The notes under the pieces were generated by a model. The model saw nothing but the letters and a program-made list of their open reading frames with translations, was not told the DNA's origin and made no database searches. Positions 8,855 through 17,803 of a stretch of DNA of 52,520 bases are shown one piece after another (the stretch's first letter is position 1; every line of letters starts with the position of its first letter). A program made the translations under genes and the position numbers. The DNA is taken from contig JAAYJV010000065.1 of assembly GCA_012522755.1 (NCBI GenBank), forward strand, positions 1 through 52,520. Reading direction: 5' to 3'. This stretch comes from Candidatus Hydrogenedens sp. GTDB lineage: Bacteria > Hydrogenedentota > Hydrogenedentia > Hydrogenedentales > CAITNO01.

Positions 8855-9056
8855 CACAGCGCAGCGCAGCCGCAACGAAATGATTTTTTTCTAATTGAAC
8901 CACGAAATCACGAAGGTACGAATATTCACGAAGAAAATGAGGTAAGAGGCTTATATGTCTCTCCGGAGTCTCTTTTGTATCCCAAGGCATGCCTGCGCCC
9001 CTCCCACATCCGTCCGATCCGACCGATCCGACCGATCCGACCGATTCCCAGTGCTG
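8855..9056 (+). repeat. composite dispersed repeat R1, copy A (9-bp minisatellite)
   Basis: The 8689-9394 gap holds no gene except the one starting at 9395. R1 starts with a head module like GCAGCATAGCCGCAACC (here 8861 on), continues through a CACGAAG-rich stretch and a GGAGTCTCTTTTGTATCCC segment, and ends in a 9-bp tandem array at 9014-9049. The array has three full CCGATCCGA units plus a degenerate one. All reading frames through the array are open, so ORFs over it are artefacts. Confidence 0.85.
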
Positions 9057-9097
9057 TGTTTGTTTTCTTTTTTTACGCCATTCGTCTGGGCTTTATT

Positions 9098-9174
9098 CTG
9101 GATCCCGGTCTTTTTCTCGTTGTCTCTGTAATCATCTTTGCACTCCGTCCTCAGCGAGAAAAAACCGGGATGAC
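9098..9174. repeat. REP-like hairpin element HP1, copy 1
   Basis: Arms 9101-9119 and 9155-9171 are inverted, pairing ATCCCGG and the TTTTTCTCG run with CGAGAAAAA and CCGGGAT, with one bulge. The flanks read CTGGATCCCGG at the left and CCGGGATGACGGC at the right, resembling widespread palindromic CTGGATCCC/GGGATGACG elements. A second copy at 24692-24768 differs at only about four positions over 90 bases. Confidence 0.75.
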
Positions 9175-9394
9175 GGCGGGGCTTGAAGGCGGGGGAATTG
9201 CTGAGAGCTGAAGTGGACCAAGTGGACGAAATGGGCACAACAAAGCTATTCCCTGTCACTAACCTGAGCCCGCCGCCGATCGGCCTGATCTGACCGGTTT
9301 CCTTTTTCTGAGAATAAATCCGAGGCTGGATTTGTTTAATTAAGTGAACAATAATTCTGTCCGATGAACTTAAATATAATACCGGAAGAACAGG

Positions 9395-9682
9395 ATGAAA
9401 GAAGATTCAAGACATATCGCCATCAGCATGACCAAGAGTATCTCAAAGATTGTTGAGAGTGCTACCGGTGAAAGCCTGGATTTTTATATGCTCCTTTGGA
9501 CTGTCCACTGGGCCATTGATTATTACGGCGTGGAAAAGACTCGGAACAAACTTGTTGAGATTCTGCTGGATACTGATTTCAAGGCGCAGGGTCTGGCCAC
9601 ACAATTGAGGGATACGCTCTTTCAGGAGCAGATGGATCAGGACGCTCTGGGCGACTGGTTTGTAAAGGCCATGAAAGGGTAA
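9395..9682 (+). CDS. small hypothetical protein
   Basis: A 95-residue, probably helical cytoplasmic protein that I do not recognise. The ribosome-binding site GGAAG is six bases before the ATG and a consensus TATAAT (9375-9380) lies just upstream, with no clear -35. The sequence has ordinary amino-acid composition, an amphipathic segment near VEKTRNKLVEILLDTDF and no signal peptide or membrane segment. It is convergent with the TPR protein (18-base gap). Confidence 0.6.
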   Translation: MKEDSRHIAISMTKSISKIVESATGESLDFYMLLWTVHWAIDYYGVEKTRNKLVEILLDTDFKAQGLATQLRDTLFQEQMDQDALGDWFVKAMKG

Positions 9683-9700
9683 TCATAATCTCAGAGCCAT

Positions 9701-12700
9701 TCAGTTGTCTGCTTGTGCCGCTTCCGGGGCTTTGTCATCGTTGCTGTCAACCAGGCGCGCCAGATACTGTTGGGGAAGGGCTGCATGGGGATGCATTTCC
9801 ACCATGGTCTTCCAGAAGATTTTCGCTTCTTCGGGATCTTTGCGGACCAGCAGCCCATGGAGAAGTTCAGCGCTATGAGGTGACTCTGGTGCTTTGGTGA
9901 GCACCTTTTTAAAACTCGTGATAGCAGCTTCTTTGTTTCCCAGCTGGAGTCTGATTTCACCGATCCATACAAGATTCCAAAGATCCTGAGGTGAAATTTC
10001 CAAGGCTTTTTCAAAGAAGGTCACGGCTTTTTCCCATTCCTCTTCTTTTTGAAGGAGCTGAGCTCTCTGGCTGTATAGCTGTGATATTTTCGGGGCCAGT
10101 TCCGGCTCCAGAGTCAAGGCCTGTTCCAGATACTCCGCAGCTTTTTCCAATGGACCCTCTTCGAGAAAAAGACTCCCCAGTTGCAAAGGAGGCATGCCCC
10201 AGTCGGGATCCATATCCCGGGCCTGTTCGAAGGCTTTTTGTGCTCCTTCTCTGTTTCCTCTCTTTTTCAATATCAGTCCATGATAGAGCCGGGGCAGGGC
10301 TGCATCAGGATGTGTTTCCTTCAATTCTTTCCAGAAAAGAGCTGTCTCATCGAAGTTGTTTTGTTCCAGAAGATCATGAAGAAGTGCGGCCACATGAGGG
10401 AATAGCGGTGCTTTGGTGAGCACTTCTTTAAAGCAGGTTATGGCGTTGTCTTTCTTCCCTTGCCGGAGTCGGACTTCACCGATGCCTATGAGACTCCAAA
10501 GATCTTGCGGGAACACTTCCCGGGCTTTTTCAAAGCAGGCGACCGCTTCTTCCCAATCTTCCTTTTCTTGAAAAAGCTCTCCTTGCCGGCTGTAAATCCG
10601 TGATACTTCTGGTGCCAGTTCCGGTGCCAGCGTCAAGGCCTGTTCCAGATACTCCCCTGCATTCTCTTTCAGGCCTTTTTCGAGACATAGACGGCCAAGC
10701 TCCAAGGGGGGCATGCCCCAGACGGGATCCATATTGCGGGCCAGTTCGAAGGCTTTTTTTGCGCCTTCCCAGTTGTCTTTCTTCTTCAATATCAGTCCAT
10801 GATAGAGCCGGGGTACGGCTGCATCAGGATGTGCTTCGGCCAATTGCAGCCAGAAAGTTTCCGCTTCTGTAAGATCACTTTTTTCCAACAGATCCTGCAG
10901 AAGCATTGCCGGATAAAATGCTTCCGGAGTTGTGATGAGGGCTTCTTTAAAGCATGCTGCGGCGGCATCTTCCTTTCCTTGTTGCAGTCTTGTTTCACCC
11001 AATGCCATGAGACTCCCGAAATCTTGCGGGGATACTTCCAGGGCTTTTTCAAAGCAGGACACAGCCCCGTCCAGATTTCCGTCTTCCTTTAACAGCTGTC
11101 CTCTCCGGGTGTATGACTGTGACACTTCCGTCTCCAGATCTCGCTGCAGGATCAAGGCCTGTTCCATATATTCGGCTGCTCTGTCCAGATGGTCATCATC
11201 CAGAAGAAGACAGCCCAGTTGCAAGAGAGGCATGCCCCAATCCGGATCCATATTGCGGGCAAGTTCGAAAGCTTTTTTTGCGCCTTCCCTGTCCCCTTTC
11301 TTTTTCATGATCAGCCCCTGATAGAGCCGGGGTGCTGCTGCATCAGGATGTGCCGCAGCCAATTCTTTCCAGAAAAGCATCGCTTTTTCCGAATCGTCTT
11401 TGTCGAGCAGATCATGAAGCGGCGCAGCGGCATAATAAAGGCCCGGTACCCGGGTGAGCACTTCCTTAAAACATGTTATGGCTGCATCTTCTTTTCCTTG
11501 TTGCAGTTTTATTTCACCTGCCCATAGGAGATTCCAGAGATCTTGAGGGAATACTTCCAGAGCTTTTTCGAAGAAGGCGGCCGCCTCATTCCAATCCTTT
11601 TCTTCCTGCAGTTGTTGTCCTTTACGGCTGTATATCTGCGATATTTTTTGCGACAGTTCCGGTTCAAGAGCCCAGGCTTCTTCCAGATATTCCATCGCTT
11701 TTTCAGGGAGACCTTTTTCGAGAGAAAGTCGGCCCAGCTCCAGAGGAGGCATGCCCCAGCCGGGATCCATGTCCCGGGCCTGTTCAAAGGCTTTTTGTGC
11801 TCCAGCCGTGTCTTCTGTTTTTTCCAAAATCAGTCCATGGTAAAGTCGGGGCACAGCGGCCTCAGGGTGTGCTTCGGCCAATTGCTTCCAGAAAGTTTCC
11901 GCATCTTTCAGGTCATCCTTTTCCAGCAGATCATGAAGAAATGCAGCTGCATCGCGGAAATCCGGTGCTTTTGTGAGAACATCCTTAAAAGTGGCTTTTG
12001 CAGCATCTTCATTTCCTTCCTGCAACCAGCAGGTACCGATGAAGACCTGGCTCCACAGATTTCCGGGTGAGATTTCCAGAGATTTTTCAAACAGATGACG
12101 GGCTGTATCATACTTTTCCTTTTCCCGGGCCTCCAGGGCCTTTTCGTAAAACCAGAGTGTCGCAGTGCTCCGTCTTTCGGGACTGTTACAACCGATGAAG
12201 GACCATACGCGTTCTTCCAGAGCTGTATCACCTTTACGGGTGGCCCATCGCAGAGCGGCATCAGCATAAACAGTCTGTTCGGGGAAATGTTGAATGATTG
12301 ATTGCCATCGTCGCATCATTCTTTCATCTTGTGGATCTGTTCTCGCAAGAAGGCCGAGGCGCATGCGATGGTACCAATGGTCGAAAAGTCCGCTTTTCCA
12401 ACAACGCATTTTGTCTCGTGGCCCGGACAAGGCCATGGACAGCCAAAGCGGCAAAGTCTCCGCACCTTCCACTTCATAAATACCTTCCACCAGTGGTAAA
12501 TCTTCGCTGGCGAATTCCAGGCCTGTAAAGCGCGCCTCTTTTTCTTGAAAAAAATCAAAGGCCGGAAAATAATAGACTCCCGGGCTCTGGAGGCGGATAG
12601 TGCATTTTTTAAAAAAAACCGGATCGCTGCTCAACAAAGAAAAGCGGATTACCCGATGCGCTTCTTTGAATCGTATAGCGAGAAAGGCTGAGACTGTTTG

Positions 12701-14449
12701 TCCCGGCTGCATTTCCGTCAAGCCCTGAGGTTGGGACAGGCTTTTTTTCAGCAATAATCTGGAGGTTGTTTCATCACTTTCCATGGTGAATTCTACAGGC
12801 GCCAGGTTCAGACTTTCGTAGTCACCGGCCAATGCTTGAACACGATTCGATTGATAAGCACGTATTCCCAGCAAAGAGAAGAAAGAGATCAGAAAGATTC
12901 CTGAAAGAAGGATAATGGGCACGGCCAGACTTTGCAGATAAGTCAGCCCGGAAGGGATAAGGTTCTTTGTTTCTTTCTTCCGCCAGAGGGGAAGAAGATC
13001 GGCACGGATAAGCGCCGCAGCGAAACCGAGGAAGAGAAGAGGTATAAAGAAGAGATGGAAAAAATGGCGGTATTCAGCCAGCAGACTCGGATAGGCTGTG
13101 AAATAGAGAAAGACTCCTGAGAGTGTCAACGCGCGGATGGGCGACCGGCGACTGAAGAGCACCAGTGTTATGAGGGCTGCAATCAGTCCTGCAGTATTCA
13201 AGAAAGGGTTGACAGCATCGTGGGCATGTAACAGGAAGGAGGGTCCCGGATGATCACGGAGTACTATGAGAAGCTCTTTGAGCCGAAGTTCGACCTGAAA
13301 ACATTCCGATACGAAAAAGGATGCGGTAACCATGGAAAGGCCCCTGGCGAAGAAATCGGCTGGTACCGTCTGTAGGATTTTTTCAAAAAGTTTCCGGCCA
13401 TGTCGGGAATACTCCGGTGTAAACCAATGCAATTCCTTGTTGTTTTCCCGGCGTGCGGCAAAAGCACTTACGGTGGCCGCTACAGGCTCATCATAATCGA
13501 GATAGCCGAAATCATAATCAGCATCGCCAAACCAGATTATCTCTTCGGGAGTTTCTGTAATACCAGCCAGAAGCGTATGGACGGCTCGCATTTCTCCTGT
13601 CCCTCCCCACTGTCGCACGGGATAGGAGACCAGAGCCAGTGTAAACAGCAATAGAACTGCAGCAGCCGTCCGGGTCAGCAGGGGTCTGCTGATGCAGGGG
13701 CTCAGCAAGAAGACGACAAGCACGGACATGGGGACACAGATGAGCAGATCATCACGAAATCCCCAGCCTACGCCGATGACCGCTCCCAGAATAGCCGAGA
13801 GAAGAAAGAGCCCGACAGGACGACGTTTTCGTTTCAGGATCAGTGCCAGCAGAAGAAGTACAGCAATAAAGAAAGGAAATTTTCCGTAATCGCGCAGATC
13901 AGGAACGATGATCAACAAAGCAGGAGAGAAGGACAGGTAGCTTGTGACCGCAAAGGATAACAGGCTTCCCAGAAAAATACGGAAAAGAAAATACAGCAAT
14001 ACCATGGCGATGATATGCAGAATGATACAGGCTGTATTGAGGGTATGGTTGCTGATACCGAAGAGACGAAAGAGGATACCGACAAAAGCATTCAGATAAA
14101 CGTGGGAGCCGTAAAGGCCGTCGACTCCCATGCTTTTGCTGAAGTGTTCGGGATAAGCCTCAGGATTGATTTCGGAAATTTCCTGCTTCTTATGTAAAAA
14201 GGCTTCCAGAGCAGGAAAGTCCTCAGCTGAACAATCACCTGAATAAAAACCAGCCCCGGCTGCATACAATACGGCCGGACGAAGTACGAATAAAATACGC
14301 TTCGTTTCTTCAGACAGTTCTCCTTCCCGGGAAAAACACAGTGTATGGCCACCCCAGAGGGCTGCGACGATAATCAGCATGACGGCTGTCACATCCAGGA
14401 CACGGTGACGGTTCAAAAAAGTTTTTGTCTTCACTTCAGGTAAAGACAT
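9701..14449 (-). CDS. giant polytopic membrane protein with GT-C-like N-terminus and TPR supermodules
   Basis: A 1582-residue protein. The start at 14449 follows AGGAGATCCCC on the minus strand; upstream in-frame codons lack a ribosome-binding site. Residues of about 20-520 hold roughly ten hydrophobic segments (such as LLYFLFRIFLGSLLSFAVT and AAVLLLFTLALVSYPV), with an architecture like GT-C glycosyltransferases (ArnT/GT39-like). A linker of about 200 residues follows, then TPR repeats to the C-terminus. The TPR part contains four complete 173-residue modules plus about half of a fifth. TPR regions mediate protein contacts; combined with a GT-C-like core, a role in surface glycan or protein glycosylation is a guess. 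Confidence 0.8.
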   Translation of the reverse strand: MSLPEVKTKTFLNRHRVLDVTAVMLIIVAALWGGHTLCFSREGELSEETKRILFVLRPAVLYAAGAGFYSGDCSAEDFPALEAFLHKKQEISEINPEAYPEHFSKSMGVDGLYGSHVYLNAFVGILFRLFGISNHTLNTACIILHIIAMVLLYFLFRIFLGSLLSFAVTSYLSFSPALLIIVPDLRDYGKFPFFIAVLLLLALILKRKRRPVGLFLLSAILGAVIGVGWGFRDDLLICVPMSVLVVFLLSPCISRPLLTRTAAAVLLLFTLALVSYPVRQWGGTGEMRAVHTLLAGITETPEEIIWFGDADYDFGYLDYDEPVAATVSAFAARRENNKELHWFTPEYSRHGRKLFEKILQTVPADFFARGLSMVTASFFVSECFQVELRLKELLIVLRDHPGPSFLLHAHDAVNPFLNTAGLIAALITLVLFSRRSPIRALTLSGVFLYFTAYPSLLAEYRHFFHLFFIPLLFLGFAAALIRADLLPLWRKKETKNLIPSGLTYLQSLAVPIILLSGIFLISFFSLLGIRAYQSNRVQALAGDYESLNLAPVEFTMESDETTSRLLLKKSLSQPQGLTEMQPGQTVSAFLAIRFKEAHRVIRFSLLSSDPVFFKKCTIRLQSPGVYYFPAFDFFQEKEARFTGLEFASEDLPLVEGIYEVEGAETLPLWLSMALSGPRDKMRCWKSGLFDHWYHRMRLGLLARTDPQDERMMRRWQSIIQHFPEQTVYADAALRWATRKGDTALEERVWSFIGCNSPERRSTATLWFYEKALEAREKEKYDTARHLFEKSLEISPGNLWSQVFIGTCWLQEGNEDAAKATFKDVLTKAPDFRDAAAFLHDLLEKDDLKDAETFWKQLAEAHPEAAVPRLYHGLILEKTEDTAGAQKAFEQARDMDPGWGMPPLELGRLSLEKGLPEKAMEYLEEAWALEPELSQKISQIYSRKGQQLQEEKDWNEAAAFFEKALEVFPQDLWNLLWAGEIKLQQGKEDAAITCFKEVLTRVPGLYYAAAPLHDLLDKDDSEKAMLFWKELAAAHPDAAAPRLYQGLIMKKKGDREGAKKAFELARNMDPDWGMPLLQLGCLLLDDDHLDRAAEYMEQALILQRDLETEVSQSYTRRGQLLKEDGNLDGAVSCFEKALEVSPQDFGSLMALGETRLQQGKEDAAAACFKEALITTPEAFYPAMLLQDLLEKSDLTEAETFWLQLAEAHPDAAVPRLYHGLILKKKDNWEGAKKAFELARNMDPVWGMPPLELGRLCLEKGLKENAGEYLEQALTLAPELAPEVSRIYSRQGELFQEKEDWEEAVACFEKAREVFPQDLWSLIGIGEVRLRQGKKDNAITCFKEVLTKAPLFPHVAALLHDLLEQNNFDETALFWKELKETHPDAALPRLYHGLILKKRGNREGAQKAFEQARDMDPDWGMPPLQLGSLFLEEGPLEKAAEYLEQALTLEPELAPKISQLYSQRAQLLQKEEEWEKAVTFFEKALEISPQDLWNLVWIGEIRLQLGNKEAAITSFKKVLTKAPESPHSAELLHGLLVRKDPEEAKIFWKTMVEMHPHAALPQQYLARLVDSNDDKAPEAAQADN
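9746..12076 (-). repeat. 519-bp in-frame tandem repeat within the TPR gene
   Basis: Module starts, marked by EISPGNLW, EVFPQDLW, EVSPQDFG, EVFPQDLW and EISPQDLW, lie exactly 519 bases (173 codons) apart. The first is at 12076 and the last at 10000. Each module carries recurrent motifs such as AHPDAAVPRLYHGLI, FELARNMDP and WGMPPLELG. The spacing is invariant, which points to recent duplication. Confidence 0.9.
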
Positions 14450-14600
14450 GGGGATCTCCTGTATAAGCGCACAGCCAAAAGAATCTCGAAGAAATAGTAT
14501 ACTGATGCAAAGTGTACCCCAGCCAGTCCTGTGGTTTAAAGAACGGTTAGATCTGAAAATTGGCATTCCAGGATAACAGGTTGACTCACCGGAGGATTTT

Positions 14601-14619
14601 ACAGGATCATGAGTCCTGT
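14601..14619 (+). promoter_or_regulatory. inverted repeat in the hemH / TPR-protein divergent spacer
   Basis: ACAGGA-N7-TCCTGT is a perfect 6-bp inverted repeat. It runs into a -10-like TACAAT (14619-14624), 25 bases before the hemH start. A possible -35 (TTTACA, 14598-14603) is spaced only 15 bases away. The position suits an operator, but no regulator is identified. Confidence 0.35.
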
Positions 14620-14644
14620 ACAATCATGGTAAAAGGTTCTGCTT

Positions 14645-15625
14645 ATGCCTTCTTCTGAAAAAAACAAAGCGTTGCTCCTTCTTCATACCGGTTCTCCGGA
14701 GGCGCCGGAACGCCGTGCTGTAGCCGCTTATCTCCAGCGTTTTCTCCTGGATCCCCATATCCTCGAAATGCCCGCTTTCGTGCGCACTTTACTCGTGCGG
14801 GGCATTATCGTGCCTCTTCGTGCGAAACGCTCCACGGACAAGTACAAGCTTATCTGGACGGATGAAGGCTCGCCTCTGCAAGTCTATACTGATGCCTTCG
14901 CCCGTGAACTGGAGGCGTTGCTCCCTGACTGGATCATAGAGACAGCCAGCGCCTACGGCACTCCTGATGTGACGGAAGGATTGCGGCGCTTGTGCGAAAA
15001 AGGGGTGAATGAAATTATTGTCTTTCCTCTTTTCCCTCATTATGCCGATGCGACCCGGGGCTCTTTGAATTCCATGCTTGACTGCGCACTGAAGAAGATG
15101 AAGGGGCCATTACCGAAGATTATCCGTCTGCCCGTCTTCTATGCCCGCCGGGAATATCTGGATGCCCTGGCTGCTTTGTGTTGTCCGCTTCTGGAAAAGT
15201 TTCAGCCGGATCATGTGCTCTTCAGTTACCACGGTCTGCCCTTGAAACAGGCTCATCGTCCTCCGGGAGATGGCGGAGCGTTGAACTATGAGGAGCAGTG
15301 TGAAAAGAGTACTGATCTTCTGGCCCGGGTGTTTTCTCTTTGTGAGGGCCGATGGTCTCTGGCCTATCAGTCCCGTTTCGGTCGGGGCTGGCTGGAACCT
15401 TCCACCAGAAGTGTCCTCCAGCATCTGGCCCGGTCAGGTGCGGGGCGGGTAGCACTTATTGCCCCTTCTTTCGTGACGGACTGTCTGGAAACGCTGGAAG
15501 AGCTTGATATGGATCTGAAGGAAGTCTTTCTTCAGGCTGGCGGCGAGGAATTACTCCGGATCCCTTCTTTGAATACCCATCCCGCCTGGGTACGGGCTGC
15601 GGCGGATCTTGTCCTCTCTTTTTAG
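14645..15625 (+). CDS. hemH: ferrochelatase
   Basis: Inserts Fe2+ into protoporphyrin (or coproporphyrin) at the end of haem synthesis. The 326 residues include FSYHGLP with the metal-binding histidine (about 196), the YQSRFGRGWLEPST segment and APSFVTDCLETLEE with the conserved glutamate (about 282). No other haem gene is nearby. The stop overlaps the convergent kinase stop (TAG/TAA share 15622-15625), so the two transcripts overlap at their ends. Confidence 0.93.
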   Translation: MPSSEKNKALLLLHTGSPEAPERRAVAAYLQRFLLDPHILEMPAFVRTLLVRGIIVPLRAKRSTDKYKLIWTDEGSPLQVYTDAFARELEALLPDWIIETASAYGTPDVTEGLRRLCEKGVNEIIVFPLFPHYADATRGSLNSMLDCALKKMKGPLPKIIRLPVFYARREYLDALAALCCPLLEKFQPDHVLFSYHGLPLKQAHRPPGDGGALNYEEQCEKSTDLLARVFSLCEGRWSLAYQSRFGRGWLEPSTRSVLQHLARSGAGRVALIAPSFVTDCLETLEELDMDLKEVFLQAGGEELLRIPSLNTHPAWVRAAADLVLSF

Positions 15626-17634
15626 TGGAGATGATCCAGAGCTGCTTCAATGGCTTGCCGTGTACAGGGTACTTCCAGGGCACAACGGAATCCGAGATCG
15701 GGACTTCTGCTTTCAAAAAGCCGGGTTTCACTCTGGTACAGATGCAGTTGCCGGTTGAAGCTTCCGCCGCACAGAGGCATGGATACTCCGAAAGACGGGA
15801 CAGATGATTCTTCCGCTTTGGCTGGGCGTACCCATTCAGAGAGGTTGCCGGCCAGGTCATAACAGCCCGACCAGCTCAGATCTTCGGGGAAACTTTCGAC
15901 AGGAGCGCTTTGCCCGGTTTGAACATTGGCCCCGCCGTCCTTCCATTCATCACCCCAGGGGAAAAAGGCTGAGCCCTTTCCATCGCCATAGGCGGCCCGG
16001 GTCCATTGTTCGCGGGTGGGGAGGAATCGGCCTTTCCAGGCGGCGAAGGCCCGGGCATCAAACCAGGATACATAAGGGACGGGATACTTTTCCCAGCCTT
16101 CGAAATTACCGCCCAGCTCAGCCGGTAAAGACCAGCCTCCGGGAACCTGCTGGCAAAAAGCGGCATACTCGCCTATGGTCACTTCCTGCTGATCCATGAA
16201 AAAACCCGGTACCTGAACGGTGGCACCGTCGATCTGAACAGGGCCGGCGGGTACAAATACCATACCCGGAGGAGAGAGGAGAACAGCCAGATAATGTTGC
16301 AGCGCACTTTCTCCCCGCCTCTGTGCCGTTGCCGGATCGGATCGGGAGAAACTGAGTGCCTCTTCCCACAGGGCATCGCCGTCACTGAGCCATTGGAGTT
16401 GGCTGTTGTTTTTGTCGGGCAGCGACTGAACGGTATTTTTCAAACGGTTGGCGAGGGGCTTGAGGCCTTCAATTCCTTCCTGGCTGCGGACGACCACAGC
16501 TCCGAGGCCGTTTTCCACAGCTGAAGCGTTCTTGCGCTGGTAGCTTTCCAGTGCCCAGAGGGCGGCGCCTGTTCCCAGGAGAACCATCACGATCGCCATA
16601 GCCATCCAAAGCCGGGTTGTATCCGCTTTTCCAGCGGCTTTTTTATAAATCTGTCGGGTCGTATATCTTGTGGGATCTTTGCCCTGCTTCAGAAGTTCAA
16701 GAACAGGTTGCAGAGCCGTGCGCATTTCAGCGGCATTTTTGAAGCGTTTTTCCCGATCCTGATCAATGCAGCGTTTCAACAAATCATCCATAACGGGGGG
16801 GATGTCTTTGAAGGCTTCGGAAACAGGTTTGGGTACGCCCGTGGGTACGGCGCCGGTGAGCATTTCATAGAGCATGATGCCCACACTGTAAATATCGGCC
16901 CGGGCATCCACATCTCTGGTGTTTCTGTATTGTTCGGGCGACATGTAAAAGGGCGTGCCCATGACCACTGAAGCCGAGGTGTTGAAACGGTTGTCCATGA
17001 GCTTTGAGATACCGAAGTCCATGAGCTTGATCTGGTTATCAGGAGTGATCATGACATTTTCAGGTTTGATGTCCCGGTGTATGGTGAATCGGTGGGCATA
17101 TTCCAGAGCAATGCAAAGCTGATCGATGATATACAGCGTCTGTTTCAGGGGGAGGCGCTGTCCTGAAGGAAGTTTTTGCAGGATATCGCGCAGCGAGTTG
17201 CCTTGCACATATTCCATGGAAATAAAAATGCCCCGGCCCGCACTGCCGATATCATGGACGCGGACAATATTGGGATGGGTCAGTTTACGGGTAATGCGTG
17301 CTTCATTCAGAAAGCGGTCCACCACCATCTTTTCCTGAGTAAACTGAGGGAGCAGTGTTTTGAGAGCCAGCTCTTCGCCCAGCACATTATCATGGACTTT
17401 ATAAATGCAGCCCATCCCGCCCCGTCCGATCATGCCCAGAACAGCATAACGATTGTTCACCACCTGGCCCCGGGTAAACTGCAGAGCGTCACTGCTGCTT
17501 TGCTGCGAGGAAACGGAGCCCGGCGGTGGGGAAGGCCGAAAAGAGACACGGGGCAGGGGCGCCTGGCATTGCGTACATGCCTGGGCGTCTATCTGATTTT
17601 GATAAGAGCATTGGGGACACTTTACCGTGGCCAT
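15622..17634 (-). CDS. Hanks-type Ser/Thr kinase fused to an FGE-sulfatase domain
   Basis: 670 residues. An N-terminal zinc ribbon (CPQC at 6-9 and CTQC) is followed by a kinase domain at about 60-330: GRGGMG loop, LALK lysine, HRDIKPENV catalytic loop, DFG and MSPEQ. One membrane span (LWMAMAIVMVLLGTGAALWAL) precedes a C-terminal formylglycine-generating-enzyme-like domain (FVPAGPVQI, LPTREQWTRAAY, FPWGDEW, YDLAGNLSEW, GGSF, LGFRC). The active-site cysteine pair of true FGE is not evident near GGSF, so the domain is probably a sensor or binding module. Ribosome-binding site: GAGGT. Substrates are unknown. Confidence 0.9.
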   Translation of the reverse strand: MATVKCPQCSYQNQIDAQACTQCQAPLPRVSFRPSPPPGSVSSQQSSSDALQFTRGQVVNNRYAVLGMIGRGGMGCIYKVHDNVLGEELALKTLLPQFTQEKMVVDRFLNEARITRKLTHPNIVRVHDIGSAGRGIFISMEYVQGNSLRDILQKLPSGQRLPLKQTLYIIDQLCIALEYAHRFTIHRDIKPENVMITPDNQIKLMDFGISKLMDNRFNTSASVVMGTPFYMSPEQYRNTRDVDARADIYSVGIMLYEMLTGAVPTGVPKPVSEAFKDIPPVMDDLLKRCIDQDREKRFKNAAEMRTALQPVLELLKQGKDPTRYTTRQIYKKAAGKADTTRLWMAMAIVMVLLGTGAALWALESYQRKNASAVENGLGAVVVRSQEGIEGLKPLANRLKNTVQSLPDKNNSQLQWLSDGDALWEEALSFSRSDPATAQRRGESALQHYLAVLLSPPGMVFVPAGPVQIDGATVQVPGFFMDQQEVTIGEYAAFCQQVPGGWSLPAELGGNFEGWEKYPVPYVSWFDARAFAAWKGRFLPTREQWTRAAYGDGKGSAFFPWGDEWKDGGANVQTGQSAPVESFPEDLSWSGCYDLAGNLSEWVRPAKAEESSVPSFGVSMPLCGGSFNRQLHLYQSETRLFESRSPDLGFRCALEVPCTRQAIEAALDHLH

Positions 17635-17803
17635 ATTGCTACCTCAACGGTGGTCTGCATGAATGAAACAGGCATATTGATTGTATCACAAGGACGGACC
17701 GGGCTGGGGAACAGAATGCCTCTTTTTGAAAAGAAAAATTTCCGGACAGCTCTTATGGTGCCTCATGGTATTCCGGCTGTCTGTCGAATACAGGACAGTG
17801 CGC

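Noticed and set aside
8855-9056. CRISPR array
   Set aside because: The 9-bp units are contiguous with no spacers, and no cas gene is present.
8951-9211. ORFs reading PIRPIRPIRPI, DPTDPTDPTD or RIGRIGRIG
   Set aside because: These are translations of the 9-bp minisatellite, which has no stop codon in any frame. The same patterns recur in every R1 copy on both strands. No ribosome-binding site or homology supports a protein.
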